DNA of 64,000 nucleotides, from positions 4,309,501 to 4,373,500 of the forward strand of contig NZ_JACHBR010000001.1 of assembly GCF_014200435.1 (NCBI RefSeq), written 5' to 3'. Below, in pieces: positions 15,898-24,708 of the stretch. Position 1 is the stretch's first letter; each line of letters starts with the position of its first letter. This stretch comes from Sphaerisporangium krabiense (lineage in GTDB: Bacteria; Actinomycetota; Actinomycetes; Streptosporangiales; Streptosporangiaceae). Below the pieces are notes generated by a model. That model searched no databases and was not told the origin of the DNA. It was given only the letters and a program-made list of their open reading frames with translations. The position numbers were made by a program, and so were the translations under genes.

Positions 15898-16731
15898 ATG
15901 AAACTCATCGCCACGGCAGCGGTCCTGACCGCGCTGTTCCTGTCCGTTCCCGCCGCCGCGATGGCGGATCCCGGCGCATCCGCCGGGGCCCCCGTCTCCG
16001 GCTCCTCCGTCCAGGCCGCCGTCCCCGGCGCGCCGAGCCCGGACGACGTCGCCGCCGCCAAGGCCGCGGCGGCGGGCGCGCGCGACACGGTCGGGCGCTT
16101 CTTCGCCACCAAGGGCCGGCAGGCCAAGACCCAGGTGGCCCCGATGGCCGCCCAGGTCGACGGCCCCACGGTCGCCGTCAACGACCTCAACCCCGACTTC
16201 GTCTCCGGCCGTTCCCCGCAGATCGCCCGCTTCTCGTTCCTCGCCACCCAGGCCAACGCCTCCGACGGCCAGACGGCCTCCGTCTGGACCACCCGCGCCC
16301 CGTCGGGCGCGTGGGTCGTCAGCAACATCGCGAGCGGCGCCGACGAGCAGCGGTACGGCGCCCAGGCCGGCGTCGTCTTCCGCGAACCTCAGATCAACGC
16401 CTGGTACGCCCTGCGTGACGGCAGGGTCATGCCCCTCAACCCCGAGGCCGTCCAGTCGATCGGCGCGGCCGGCGTCGCGCCGGCCGACTACCAGCGGCTG
16501 ACCCGGCAGCGCTACGCGGCCAAGCTCCCCGGCTCCGCCTACGCCAGGGACGGCTACGCGGGCGGCTACGGCATCTCACCTCAGGCGGCCGGGCACGGCC
16601 GGACGCCTGGGGTGAGCGCCCACGGCCGCGCCACGCAGGCGGACACCACCCTCCTGCCGTGGACCGCCGGCGGCGCGACCCTCGTGCTCGCCTTCGGCGT
16701 CATGGCCTTCCTCCGCCGCCGCGCCACCTGA
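15898..16731 (+). CDS. Secreted, probably wall- or membrane-anchored partner of the cysteine peptidase
   Basis: A 277-residue protein with a signal peptide (MKLIATAAVLTALFLSVPAAAMA) and a C-terminal anchor: LPWTAGG, a hydrophobic stretch (ATLVLAFGVMAF) and the charged tail LRRRAT. That order is the LPxTG-type sortase signal, here with LPWTA in place of LPxTG. The middle (about 90-200) is a globular domain with no family I recognise (RSPQIARFSFLATQANASDG, VVFREPQINAWYALRDGRV). GGGAGG lies 8 bases before the ATG. Being co-transcribed with the peptidase, it may be its substrate, chaperone or surface tether. The sortase reading is inference. Confidence 0.75.
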   Translation: MKLIATAAVLTALFLSVPAAAMADPGASAGAPVSGSSVQAAVPGAPSPDDVAAAKAAAAGARDTVGRFFATKGRQAKTQVAPMAAQVDGPTVAVNDLNPDFVSGRSPQIARFSFLATQANASDGQTASVWTTRAPSGAWVVSNIASGADEQRYGAQAGVVFREPQINAWYALRDGRVMPLNPEAVQSIGAAGVAPADYQRLTRQRYAAKLPGSAYARDGYAGGYGISPQAAGHGRTPGVSAHGRATQADTTLLPWTAGGATLVLAFGVMAFLRRRAT

Positions 16732-16778
16732 CCCACCACCACCCGCCCCCGTACCACCCGACAGGTCGAGGTACGGCC

Positions 16779-16823
16779 CCGGCCCGCGCCTTCGAAGCCA
16801 CGAGCCACGAAGGCGCGGGCCGG
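16779..16823. terminator. Bidirectional hairpin between convergent genes
   Basis: CCGGCCCGCGCCTTCG (16779-16794) pairs perfectly with CGAAGGCGCGGGCCGG (16808-16823) around a 13-base loop. It sits between the stops of the plus-strand wall protein (16731) and minus-strand secA2 (16847), so it probably terminates both. Confidence 0.75.
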
Positions 16824-16846
16824 TTCCATGTCGAACGCGGCCGTGA

Positions 16847-19111
16847 TCAGTCGTCCAGGGAGCGGAGGCGCTTGGACTTCGGGGTCATCAGATTCTTCAG
16901 GGCGCGGTCGAAGGCGCTGCCGAAGGGGTTGTCCTGGACGAGGTAGGTCCAGGTGGCGGTGGGGCGTTTGAGGTCGTTGTCGAGGGCGTCGAGGCCGTCG
17001 GCGGTGATCGTGGCGGTGTCGAAGGTTTCGGTCGAGCGGCGTTCGACCTCCTCCAGCAACTGCCGGTAGGCGGCGACGCCCTCGCGGTGGAACTCGTCGA
17101 GGGGTTGCAGGCGGTGGCCGAGGCCGCGCAGGTGGATGCCCTCGCGCACGTCGGACATGAAGCCGAGGTGCTCGGTCCAGCAGCGGTCGAGGTGGTAGAG
17201 GACGATCTGCCGCGCGGCCTCGCGCAGGACCTGCTCGCCGGCCTGCTCGCGCAGCTCGTCCCAGCGTTCGGGGCGGGCGGCGGCGAGGGCGTCGGCGGCG
17301 GCCTCGCCGCGCAGGACCTTGTCGCGCTGCTCCAGGACCTGGGCGCGCTGCCGTTCGAGCAGGCGGGTGTAGCGCCAGGTGTTGCGGTGGATCTCCAGGT
17401 GGGAGCCCTCGGCGACGCGCTGGGCGTGGCCGACGATGTACCCGGCGCGCTTGCTGCGCACGACGCCGGTCTCGTCGTCGGCGGACGGCAGGGACTCGTG
17501 CGGCGCGTAGTGGGTGATCAGGTCGTCTTCGAGGCTCACGTAGAACACCGACCCGCCGGGGTCGCCCTGGCGGCCGGCACGGCCGCGGAGCTGGTCGTCC
17601 AGGCGGCTGCTGGCGTGCCGGCCGGCGCCGATGACGTACAGGCCGCCGAGTTCGGCGACGCCCTCGCCGAGCCTGATGTCGGTGCCGCGCCCGGCCATCT
17701 GGGTGGACACGGTGATCGTGCCCTTCTGCCCGGCGTAGGAGATGATCGCGGCCTCTTCGGCGTCGTTCTTGGCGTTGAGGACCACGCACTCCAGGCCCTC
17801 GTGGTGGAGGTCGGCGGCGAGGCGCTCGGACTCGGAGACGTCGAGGGTGCCGATGAGGATGGGGCGGCCGGCCTCGTGGACGCGGGCGATCTCTTCGACC
17901 AGGGCCATGCGCATGTCCACGACGTGGCCGAAGACGCGGTCGGGCTCGTCGACGCGGACGCAGGGACGGTTGGGGGGGATGACCGCGACCTTGAGGTCGT
18001 AGAACTCGCGGAGCTGGTCCTCCACCGCGACCGCCGTACCCGTCATGCCGCATATTTCGGGGTATCGGCTGAGCAGCCCTTGAATGGTGATCGAGTCCAG
18101 CACCTCACCGGTCTGGCTCGCCGGGAGCGCCTCCTTGGCCTCGACGGCCGCCTGCAGGCCGTCCGGCCACCGCTGCAGCGTGGCCACCCGCCCGCGCGAC
18201 TGGTTGACGAGCTGGATGCGCCCGTCGCGCACGAGGTAGTCGACGTCCCGGGTGAGCAGGGCGTGCGCGTGCAGGGCCAGGTTGATCTGGGTGAGGACCT
18301 CGGGCGTCTCGTACAGGTTGATCTCGCCCATGGCCTTCTCGACCGCGTCGGTGCCCTTGGCGGTGAGGTAGACGTTGAGCCCCTGGTCGTCCACCTCGTA
18401 GTGGTAACCGCGGGACAGGCGCCGCACCAGCTCGGCGGCCTCGGGCGCGTCGAGGCCCGGGTCGGCGGCGCCGGCGAGGACGAGGGGGACGCGCGCCTCG
18501 TCCACCAGCACCGAGTCTGCCTCGTCGATCAGCGCGACCTGCGGCTCGGGGACGATGACGTCGTCGGGGGAGGTGGCGATGCGGTCGCGCAGGACGTCGA
18601 AGCCGATCTCGCTCACCGAGGCGTAGACGACGTCCTTGGCGTAGGCGTCGCGGCGCTCGGCGGGGGTGGAGGACTGGCTGATCCAGCCGGCGGACACCCC
18701 GAGCGCCTCGTACAGCGGTCCCATCCACTCGGCGTCGCGGCGGGCGAGGTAGTCGTTGACGGAGATGACGTGGACGCGCCGGCCGCGCAGGGCGTACCCG
18801 GCGGCGGCGATCGCGCCGGAGAGGGTCTTGCCCTCACCGGTGGCCATCTCGGCCACCTGTCCGTGCAGCAGGGCCAGGGCGCCGACGAGCTGCACGTCGA
18901 ACGGGCGCATGTCGATCGTGCGGCGGGCGGCCTCGCGGGCTATCGCGCAGAACTCGGCGAGGTCGTCCATGCGTGGCGCGGGAAGTTGATCGGCCTCCCG
19001 GAGTCTGTCCTCATGCGTGGCGGCCTGGGTGGCCACACGCTGAAAAGGGCTGATGTTCGCGCTCCCGGGACGATCCAGGAGGTTTCTTATCAACTGCGAT
19101 ATCGAGGCCAC
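16847..19111 (-). CDS. secA2: Accessory Sec system translocase SecA2
   Basis: About 754 residues, shorter than housekeeping SecA (around 900), as usual for SecA2. Walker A is MATGEGKT (about residue 90-97), Walker B LIDEADSV; CGMTGTA, STQMAGRGTDI and LRGRAGRQGDPG are the helicase motifs of the second RecA fold. The C-terminal zinc-binding tail of SecA1 is absent and the protein ends KSKRLRSLDD. It is the motor for export of a subset of proteins through SecYEG. The GTG at 19111 is chosen because GGAGGGAAT precedes it; a GTG at 19159, abutting the exporter stop, would add 16 residues. It follows the MFS gene on the same strand and may be co-transcribed. Confidence 0.92.
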   Translation of the reverse strand: MASISQLIRNLLDRPGSANISPFQRVATQAATHEDRLREADQLPAPRMDDLAEFCAIAREAARRTIDMRPFDVQLVGALALLHGQVAEMATGEGKTLSGAIAAAGYALRGRRVHVISVNDYLARRDAEWMGPLYEALGVSAGWISQSSTPAERRDAYAKDVVYASVSEIGFDVLRDRIATSPDDVIVPEPQVALIDEADSVLVDEARVPLVLAGAADPGLDAPEAAELVRRLSRGYHYEVDDQGLNVYLTAKGTDAVEKAMGEINLYETPEVLTQINLALHAHALLTRDVDYLVRDGRIQLVNQSRGRVATLQRWPDGLQAAVEAKEALPASQTGEVLDSITIQGLLSRYPEICGMTGTAVAVEDQLREFYDLKVAVIPPNRPCVRVDEPDRVFGHVVDMRMALVEEIARVHEAGRPILIGTLDVSESERLAADLHHEGLECVVLNAKNDAEEAAIISYAGQKGTITVSTQMAGRGTDIRLGEGVAELGGLYVIGAGRHASSRLDDQLRGRAGRQGDPGGSVFYVSLEDDLITHYAPHESLPSADDETGVVRSKRAGYIVGHAQRVAEGSHLEIHRNTWRYTRLLERQRAQVLEQRDKVLRGEAAADALAAARPERWDELREQAGEQVLREAARQIVLYHLDRCWTEHLGFMSDVREGIHLRGLGHRLQPLDEFHREGVAAYRQLLEEVERRSTETFDTATITADGLDALDNDLKRPTATWTYLVQDNPFGSAFDRALKNLMTPKSKRLRSLDD

Positions 19112-19159
19112 ATTCCCTCCAACGGCTTCCACTGTAGCGGCGTTCCCGCCATTGATCAC

Positions 19160-20689
19160 TCAGGTGCTGTGCGCGGCGATGTCCTGGCGCGCCGGGCCCT
19201 GGCGGGTGGAGAGCGGGACCTCCTTGATGAAGAAGGCGAGGACGAGGCCGACCGCGACGATCGGCGCGACGTACAGGAAGATCGGGGGCAGCGCCTGGGC
19301 GTACGCGCGGGCGATCGCCGTGCGCACCGGCGGGGGGAGCTGGTGCACCATCTGGGGCGTGATCGCGTTGACGTCCCGCACCGGCAGCCGCGCCCCGCCG
19401 GCCGCGATGGCGTCCGACAGGCGGTTGATGAACGTCGCGCCCACCAGCGAGGTGCCGAGGGACGCCCCGGTCTGCCGGAAGTAGTTCACCGCCGAGGTGG
19501 CGGCGCCCACGTCGCGGTGGGCGACCGAGTTCTGCACGATCAGCACGAGCGTCTGCAGGACCATGCCGAGCCCGAACCCGGCGACGAACATGTAGACGCC
19601 GTTGAGCACCATCGAGGAGTCGGCCTTCATGCGCGACAGCAGCACCAGGCCGGCCACCAGCAGCGCGAGGCCGAGGATGGGGAACAGGCGGTAGCGGCCC
19701 GTGGCGGAGATGATCCGGCCGGAGCCGATGGAGGTGATCGTCATCCCGGCCACCATGGGGAGCATCAGCAGGCCGGACTGCGTGGCGCTCGCGCCGTTCA
19801 CCATCTGCAGGAACGTCGGCAGGTAGGCGATCATGGCGAACATGCCGATGCCGACGAACACCGACACGGCGGCCGGCAGCGTGAACAGGTTCTCGCGGAA
19901 CAGCCGCAGCGGGATGATCGGCTCCGCGGCCGCCCGCTCGGCCAGCACGAACATCGCCCCCAGCGCGACCGCGCCCGCCGCGAGCCCGATGATCACGGGC
20001 GAGCCCCAGGCGTACTCCGTGCCGCCCCAGCTCGTCACGAGGACGACGCAGGTGGACGTGCCCGCGAGCAGCGCCGTCCCGAGGATGTCCAGCTTCGGGC
20101 GCCCCTGCGGCTTGGGGAGCTTGAGCACGATCGCGGTGAGGGCCAGCGCGACCAGGCCCACCGGCAGGTTGACGTAGAAGCACCAGCGCCAGCTCGCGTG
20201 GTCGGTGAAGAAGCCGCCGATCAGCGGGCCGATCACCGACGACAGGCCCCAGACGGCGCCGATGATGCCCATGTACCGGCCGCGGTCGCGGGGCGGGACG
20301 AGGTCGGCCACGATCGCCTGGACGCCGATCATGAGGCCGCCCCCGCCCAGCCCTTGCAGGGCGCGGAAGATGATCAGTTCGGGCATGTTCTGGGAGAGTC
20401 CGCACAGCGCCGAGGCGACCAGGAAGATCACGATGGCGGCCTGGAAGACGATCTTCCTGCCGAACAGGTCGCCGAGCTTGCCGTAGATCGGCAGGCCGAT
20501 GGTCGAGGCCAGGATGTACGCCGTGACGATCCAGCCGATGTGCTGGAGGCCGTTCAGATCGCCCACGATCGTCGGCAGCGCCGTCGAGACGATCGTCTGG
20601 TCCAGGGCCGCGAGCAGCAGGGCGACCATGAGCCCCACGAACACGAGGTTCGCCTGCCTGGGACTGAGCCCTGATCCTTCGACGTTCAT
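19160..20689 (-). CDS. MFS drug exporter, DHA2 (EmrB/QacA) family, 14 membrane segments
   Basis: A 509-residue integral membrane exporter. The N-terminal motif VALLLAALDQTIVSTALPTIVGDL is the DHA2 signature (LDxTIVNVALP type), followed by GKLGDLFGRK (motif A) and GGFFTDHASWRWCFYVNLPVG (motif C region). Hydrophobic segments through the protein fit 14 helices. It uses the proton gradient to expel hydrophobic or cationic compounds; the substrate is not readable from sequence. No regulator is adjacent, but a short palindrome lies just upstream of the start. Confidence 0.9.
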   Translation of the reverse strand: MNVEGSGLSPRQANLVFVGLMVALLLAALDQTIVSTALPTIVGDLNGLQHIGWIVTAYILASTIGLPIYGKLGDLFGRKIVFQAAIVIFLVASALCGLSQNMPELIIFRALQGLGGGGLMIGVQAIVADLVPPRDRGRYMGIIGAVWGLSSVIGPLIGGFFTDHASWRWCFYVNLPVGLVALALTAIVLKLPKPQGRPKLDILGTALLAGTSTCVVLVTSWGGTEYAWGSPVIIGLAAGAVALGAMFVLAERAAAEPIIPLRLFRENLFTLPAAVSVFVGIGMFAMIAYLPTFLQMVNGASATQSGLLMLPMVAGMTITSIGSGRIISATGRYRLFPILGLALLVAGLVLLSRMKADSSMVLNGVYMFVAGFGLGMVLQTLVLIVQNSVAHRDVGAATSAVNYFRQTGASLGTSLVGATFINRLSDAIAAGGARLPVRDVNAITPQMVHQLPPPVRTAIARAYAQALPPIFLYVAPIVAVGLVLAFFIKEVPLSTRQGPARQDIAAHST

Positions 20690-20702
20690 CCACGCCGCCT
20701 TT

Positions 20703-20717
20703 CATCCAGGCTGGATG
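20703..20717. promoter_or_regulatory. Possible operator upstream of the DHA2 exporter
   Basis: CATCCAGGCTGGATG is a perfect 6+3+6 inverted repeat 14 bases upstream of the exporter start, overlapping where the ribosome site or promoter should be. The binding protein would have to be encoded elsewhere. Confidence 0.4.
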
Positions 20718-20855
20718 GCCTTCCCAGCGTATGCAGCTTAGAGACCCTCAGGCGTGGTTCACCCCCGGTTGGACGGACGAGCCCCATGCGCCGCTTTCCT
20801 CTCGCGCGGGCTTCCCCCGTGACCTGGGGGGGCGACCGTGCCCGCGCGCGAGAAC

Positions 20856-21737
20856 TCACCCTGCCCGCCGCGACTCGCCGAGGGCCAGGAACGCCACCGA
20901 GCCGAGCAGCACCGCCGCGCCCGCGGCCGCGGCCGGGGTCAGGCGCTCGCCGAGGAGCAGGACGCCGATCGCCGTCGCCGCCGCCGGCTCCAGCAGCGCC
21001 ACCACCGACGCCGTGGTCGCCCGGACGGCCGACAGGCCGGTGAAGAACAGGCCGTAGGCGACGGCCGTCGGCATCACCCCGAGGTACGCGAGCAGGGCCA
21101 GCGTCGTGACCTCGCCTCCGCCGGGCAGCAGGCCCTCGGCCGCGGCGATCGGGGCCAGCAGCAGGCCCCCGGCGGCGAACCCCCACATCGCCGTACCCCA
21201 GGAGTCGCCGCCCGCCGCCCGGGCGGCGCGGGGGAGCAGCGTGACGGCGGCGTAGGCGACCGCGGACAGCAGGGACAGCGCCAGCCCGGCGGGCGACACC
21301 GCCGCCAGGTCGCCCGCCATCAGCAGCAGCCCCGCCGGCGCGAGGACCATGCCGCCCGCCGCGCCCCGGCCGGGCCGTTCGCCCAGCCACAGCCGTGCCC
21401 CGAGCGCCACGAGCGCCGGGCTCGCGCCGAGCGTGATCACCGTGGCCATGGCGACCCCGATCTCGGCCACGGCCCCGAAGTAGGCGGCCTGCGAGACGGC
21501 CAGCCCGCACCCGGCGAGCCCCACCGTTGTCCAGCGGGGCCGCGCCGCGGCGACCCGCGCCACCCGCGCCGCGGCGAACATCACCGCGGCCCCGAACACG
21601 AACCGCCAGAACGACACCGCGACCGGCCCGAGGCCGCTGACCTGATAGAGGACGGCCGCCGCCGGCCCGCCCGTGCCCCAGATGACGGCGGCGACGGTGA
21701 CGTACAGCAGACCCCGCGATACGGAGACATGCGTCAT
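20856..21737 (-). CDS. EamA/DMT-superfamily permease
   Basis: A 293-residue membrane protein with ten predicted helices in two EamA repeats (about residues 8-140 and 150-285). Typical marks are VIWGTGGPAAAVL in the first helix, LGASPALVALGARLWLGERP at the end of repeat 1 and ASVVALLEPAAATAIGVLLLGERLTPAAAAGAAVLLGSVAFL at the end of repeat 2. The family exports amino acids and other metabolites. The ATG at 21737 has a GGAGA site upstream. The 5' region contains a 20-bp perfect palindrome. Confidence 0.88.
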   Translation of the reverse strand: MTHVSVSRGLLYVTVAAVIWGTGGPAAAVLYQVSGLGPVAVSFWRFVFGAAVMFAAARVARVAAARPRWTTVGLAGCGLAVSQAAYFGAVAEIGVAMATVITLGASPALVALGARLWLGERPGRGAAGGMVLAPAGLLLMAGDLAAVSPAGLALSLLSAVAYAAVTLLPRAARAAGGDSWGTAMWGFAAGGLLLAPIAAAEGLLPGGGEVTTLALLAYLGVMPTAVAYGLFFTGLSAVRATTASVVALLEPAAATAIGVLLLGERLTPAAAAGAAVLLGSVAFLALGESRRAG

Positions 21738-21830
21738 GAAGGTCTCTCCAAGGAAGTGGTCGGAAACGTCCCGCGAAAGCGGGCGGCAACCACCCACCGA
21801 GCCCCGGAGGGCCCGGCTCCATGGAGAGGG

Positions 21831-21850
21831 ACCGCCCGCTAGCGGGCGGT
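21831..21850. repeat. 20-bp perfect palindrome in the leader of the EamA gene
   Basis: ACCGCCCGCTAGCGGGCGGT, about 95 bases upstream of the EamA start. It could be a regulatory hairpin in the mRNA leader, a protein site, or the terminator of something upstream. A second GCCGCCCGC tract (21779-21788) could compete with it for pairing. Confidence 0.45.
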
Positions 21851-21991
21851 CGGGGGAGAGACGATCAGAGTCGGACGCATGGCGGTCAGGGTAGCCACCC
21901 CGCCCGCCCCCGGGCCATCGGTTATCGCGCCGGCGGAACCCCGTCCCATACCTGACGGCGGGTGACAGGTATGGGGGGCAGGATGGGGGCC

Positions 21992-22351
21992 ATGACGACG
22001 AAAGCACAGTTCATCGCGGTGACGCTCGACTGCGCCGAGCCCAAGGGCCTGGCGGACTTCTACGCGAAGATCACCGGATACGACAGCCAGTACGCGGACG
22101 AGAACTACGCGTTCATCGGGGACGGGACGCACGCGATCGGGTTCCAGCGGGTCGAGGGGCGGGCGCCCGCCTCGTGGCCGGGGCCGGCCAAGCAGTTCCA
22201 CCTGGACTTCCGGGTGCCGGACGTCGACAAGGCCGTGCGCGAGTACGTCGAGCTCGGGGCCGTCAAGCCGGAGTTCCAGCCGGGGGACGGCTGGGTCGTC
22301 CTCGCCGACCCCGAAGGACACCTGTTCTGCGTCTGCCCGGAACGCTCCTGA
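21992..22351 (+). CDS. VOC (glyoxalase/bleomycin-resistance fold) family protein
   Basis: A 119-residue single-copy vicinal-oxygen-chelate protein: QFIAVTLDCAEPKGLADFYAKITGY begins the first beta-alpha-beta module and QFHLDFRVPDVDKAVREYVELGA the second, closing with VVLADPEGHLFCVCPE. Actinobacteria carry many such glyoxalase-like proteins, which act as small-molecule-binding or modifying enzymes in dimeric form. The start at 21992 follows a G-rich ribosome site and gives the usual family N-terminus; upstream ATG codons at 21971 and 21983 are less likely. It is a single-gene unit. Confidence 0.85.
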   Translation: MTTKAQFIAVTLDCAEPKGLADFYAKITGYDSQYADENYAFIGDGTHAIGFQRVEGRAPASWPGPAKQFHLDFRVPDVDKAVREYVELGAVKPEFQPGDGWVVLADPEGHLFCVCPERS

Positions 22352-22636
22352 CCTCCGGGGCTCCGCCCGGCCGCGTACCGGGGGCCGGACGCGCGTCGAG
22401 CCCGTCCGGGGCGCGGGGGCGCGGGCGGGCCCGGCCGCCGGCGGGATCGTGAGAAGGTCGTAGCCCGCCGCCGAGGCCGGGTCCCGCGGCCGCACCGAAC
22501 CGGTGAGGTTCCATGACCGTCATCGCGATTGGGGAACGTGGTACCCGGTTTGTCCCTAAGCTGACGGGGTGTTCCCTGTGATGCCCTCCCACACACCCCA
22601 CCCCGGCCGTTCGAAAGCCGTCGCGGGCGGTCGCCC

Positions 22637-23518
22637 GTGATGTGGCTGGGCGTGTCGATCGCGCTGGTCGGCGCGCTCGGGTACGCCGGAGGCGCGGCGA
22701 TTCAGCAGCACGAGGCGGTCCGCGGCGGCGCCACCTTCAAGCTGGTCAGGCGGCCGCGATGGTGGATCGGCGGCGCCATCGGCTTCGCCGGCGCCTCCCT
22801 GCACGCGCTGGCCCTGAGCTTCGCCCCGCTGGTGCTGGTCCAGCCGGTCAGCGTGACGACGCTGGTCTTCGCCGTCCCGCTCGCCGCGGTGCTGCACGGC
22901 AGGCGTCCGCACCGGGCGGAGATCCTCGGCTCGATCGCCGTGTCCGCGGGGCTCCTCGGCATCATGCTGCTCGTCCCGCAGAGCCATACCCGCCCCGAGC
23001 TGTCCACGCGCGGGGCGCTGTGGTTCCTGGCCTGCATCGGCGTCGTCGTGGCGCTGTGCGAGCTGTTCGCGCGGCGGGCGCGGGGCACGACCGCCAAGGC
23101 GCTGGTCACGGCGATCGGCGCCGGGGCCGTGACGGCGGCGGTGTCCACGTTCGTCCGGGTCGTCGGCGGCGGCCTCGACGGTGACCTCTCCCGCCTGTTC
23201 CACTGGTTCACGCTGGTGATCCCGGTGCTGCTCGTCATCGCCGTCATCCTGTTGCAGAAGTCGTACGCGGTCGGCCATTTCAGCGTCGCGTACGCGGGCG
23301 TGCAGGTGATCGACCCGGTCACGTCCGTGCTGGCGGGCGTGATCCTGCTCGGCGAGCCGGTGCCGACCGACCCGGCGAGCATCATCCCCGCGCTGATCTC
23401 CGCCGCGGTGCTGATCGGCGGCACGATCACGCTCGGGCGTTACAGCCCCGACCCCTCCACGCTCGCGTGTCACGTGGAGGCCCCCGTGCCCGTCACGACG
23501 CGGGCGGGCGCCAGGTGA
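22637..23518 (+). CDS. DMT-family (NIPA-like) membrane transporter
   Basis: A 292-293 residue membrane protein with nine or ten predicted helices. It opens WLGVSIALVGALGYAGGAAIQQHEAV and has APLVLVQPVSVTTLVFAVPLA and GVQVIDPVTSVLAGVILLGE, the pattern of the actinobacterial DMT/NIPA-like transporters. The substrate is unknown. The start is GTG 22637 or ATG 22640; no strong ribosome site distinguishes them. Its 3' end overlaps the convergent monooxygenase gene by 26 bases (23493-23518). Confidence 0.82.
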   Translation: MMWLGVSIALVGALGYAGGAAIQQHEAVRGGATFKLVRRPRWWIGGAIGFAGASLHALALSFAPLVLVQPVSVTTLVFAVPLAAVLHGRRPHRAEILGSIAVSAGLLGIMLLVPQSHTRPELSTRGALWFLACIGVVVALCELFARRARGTTAKALVTAIGAGAVTAAVSTFVRVVGGGLDGDLSRLFHWFTLVIPVLLVIAVILLQKSYAVGHFSVAYAGVQVIDPVTSVLAGVILLGEPVPTDPASIIPALISAAVLIGGTITLGRYSPDPSTLACHVEAPVPVTTRAGAR

Positions 23519-24638
23519 ACACGTCGTCGAACTGACGCAGGGACACGTCCCCGGCGAGGCGGCCGGCCAGCGTCATCACGGTGTCACGGGCGCGGACGGC
23601 GAGCGGGTTCGACCATTGGGTGAGACGGCAGAGCGTCCAGGACCTGCGCATGACGCCCGCCGTGCGGGCCCGCCGGGCCGCGGTGTAAGGCGCGAGATCC
23701 ACGGGCGCCGCGCCCGGGGCGCCGGCGACGTGCGCGAGCACCACGGCGTCCTCGATCGCCTGGCAGGCGCCCTGGCCCATGTTCGGGGTCATGGCGTGCG
23801 CCGCGTCGCCGAGCAGCGCCACCCGGCCCGCGTGGAAGGCCGGGGGAGGCGAGGGCAGGGCGAAGATGTCGTGTTCGAGGATCTCGTTTTCCCGCGCCGC
23901 GGCCAGCAGCCGGGGGATCGGGTCGTGCCAGCCGGAGAACAGGGCGGTCAGCCGCCGCTTCCCGCCCGGCACGTCGGCCGCCCGGCCCGCCGGGGCCGTG
24001 GCGTAGCAGTACACCAGGCCGTCGGCCAGGGGCATGACGCCGAAGACCTGGCCGCGTCCCCACGTCTCGCTGCTCCGCAGGTCTGGTTCCGGGCTCGGCA
24101 CGACGACGCGCCAGCTCGTCACGCCCGAGTGGACCGGGGCCGGGTGTGAGGGGAAGAGGGCGCGGCGGACCGCCGAGTTGATGCCGTCGGCGGCAACGAT
24201 CAGGTCGGCGTCCAGGTCTCCCTGTCCGGTGACGACCCGGCCGGTGCCCGGGTCGGCGGTCTCGACGGACGTGCCGAGGCGCAGGGCGCCCGCGGGGAGC
24301 CTGCGCGCGAGCAGGTCCACGAGCGTGGCGCGCAGCAGCAGCACGGTGGGGTCGCCGAAGCGGGCCATCACGGCCTCGGCGCTGGTGCGGAGCAGCCATC
24401 GGCCGTCGGAGGCGCGCACCCCGGCCTGGCCCTGCATGGCGGCGAGCTCGCGCACCTTGTCGCCCGCGCCGATCGTGTCCAGCGCCTTGAGGGCGTTCGG
24501 CGCGACGGCGAGACCGGACCCGACGGGTTCCAGCGAGCCCGCCCGCTCGCAGATTGTGACGTCCCACCCCTTGAGGGACAGGGCCACGGCGGCGGTCAGG
24601 CCGCCGATCCCTCCGCCGATGACGACCGCGCGGGACAT
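23493..24638 (-). CDS. FAD-dependent monooxygenase (PHBH/UbiH-like fold)
   Basis: A 381-residue single-component flavoprotein hydroxylase. The N-terminal dinucleotide motif is VVIGGGIGGLTAAVALSLKG, the central DG motif is VAADGINSAVRR, and the second FAD/ribityl motif is LLGDAAHAMTPNMGQGACQA. These three motifs in order define the aromatic hydroxylase family that uses NAD(P)H and O2. No membrane anchor. The ATG at 24638 has AAGGAGG six bases upstream. It diverges from a TetR gene over three identical operator boxes, so it is probably induced by its aromatic or polyketide substrate. Confidence 0.9.
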   Translation of the reverse strand: MSRAVVIGGGIGGLTAAVALSLKGWDVTICERAGSLEPVGSGLAVAPNALKALDTIGAGDKVRELAAMQGQAGVRASDGRWLLRTSAEAVMARFGDPTVLLLRATLVDLLARRLPAGALRLGTSVETADPGTGRVVTGQGDLDADLIVAADGINSAVRRALFPSHPAPVHSGVTSWRVVVPSPEPDLRSSETWGRGQVFGVMPLADGLVYCYATAPAGRAADVPGGKRRLTALFSGWHDPIPRLLAAARENEILEHDIFALPSPPPAFHAGRVALLGDAAHAMTPNMGQGACQAIEDAVVLAHVAGAPGAAPVDLAPYTAARRARTAGVMRRSWTLCRLTQWSNPLAVRARDTVMTLAGRLAGDVSLRQFDDVFTWRPPAS

Positions 24639-24651
24639 CGCCGCCTCCTTG

Positions 24652-24700
24652 ACTACACCTGTAGTAACTACGGATGTAGTGATGCTACTACACCTGTAGT
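24652..24700. promoter_or_regulatory. Array of three ACTAC-N4-GTAGT operators
   Basis: Palindromes ACTACACCTGTAGT (24652-24665), ACTACGGATGTAGT (24667-24680) and ACTACACCTGTAGT (24687-24700). The outer two are identical. They fill the 70-bp gap between the monooxygenase start (24638) and the TetR start (24709), overlapping both promoters. Confidence 0.8.
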
Positions 24701-24708
24701 CTGGTGCC

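Noticed and set aside
17087-20674. A 1195-residue open frame antisense to secA2 and the exporter
   Set aside because: Artefact of high third-position GC; both minus-strand genes have clear family motifs throughout.
21741-21850. Known riboswitch upstream of the EamA permease
   Set aside because: I could not identify the conserved core of any class; left as a hairpin only.
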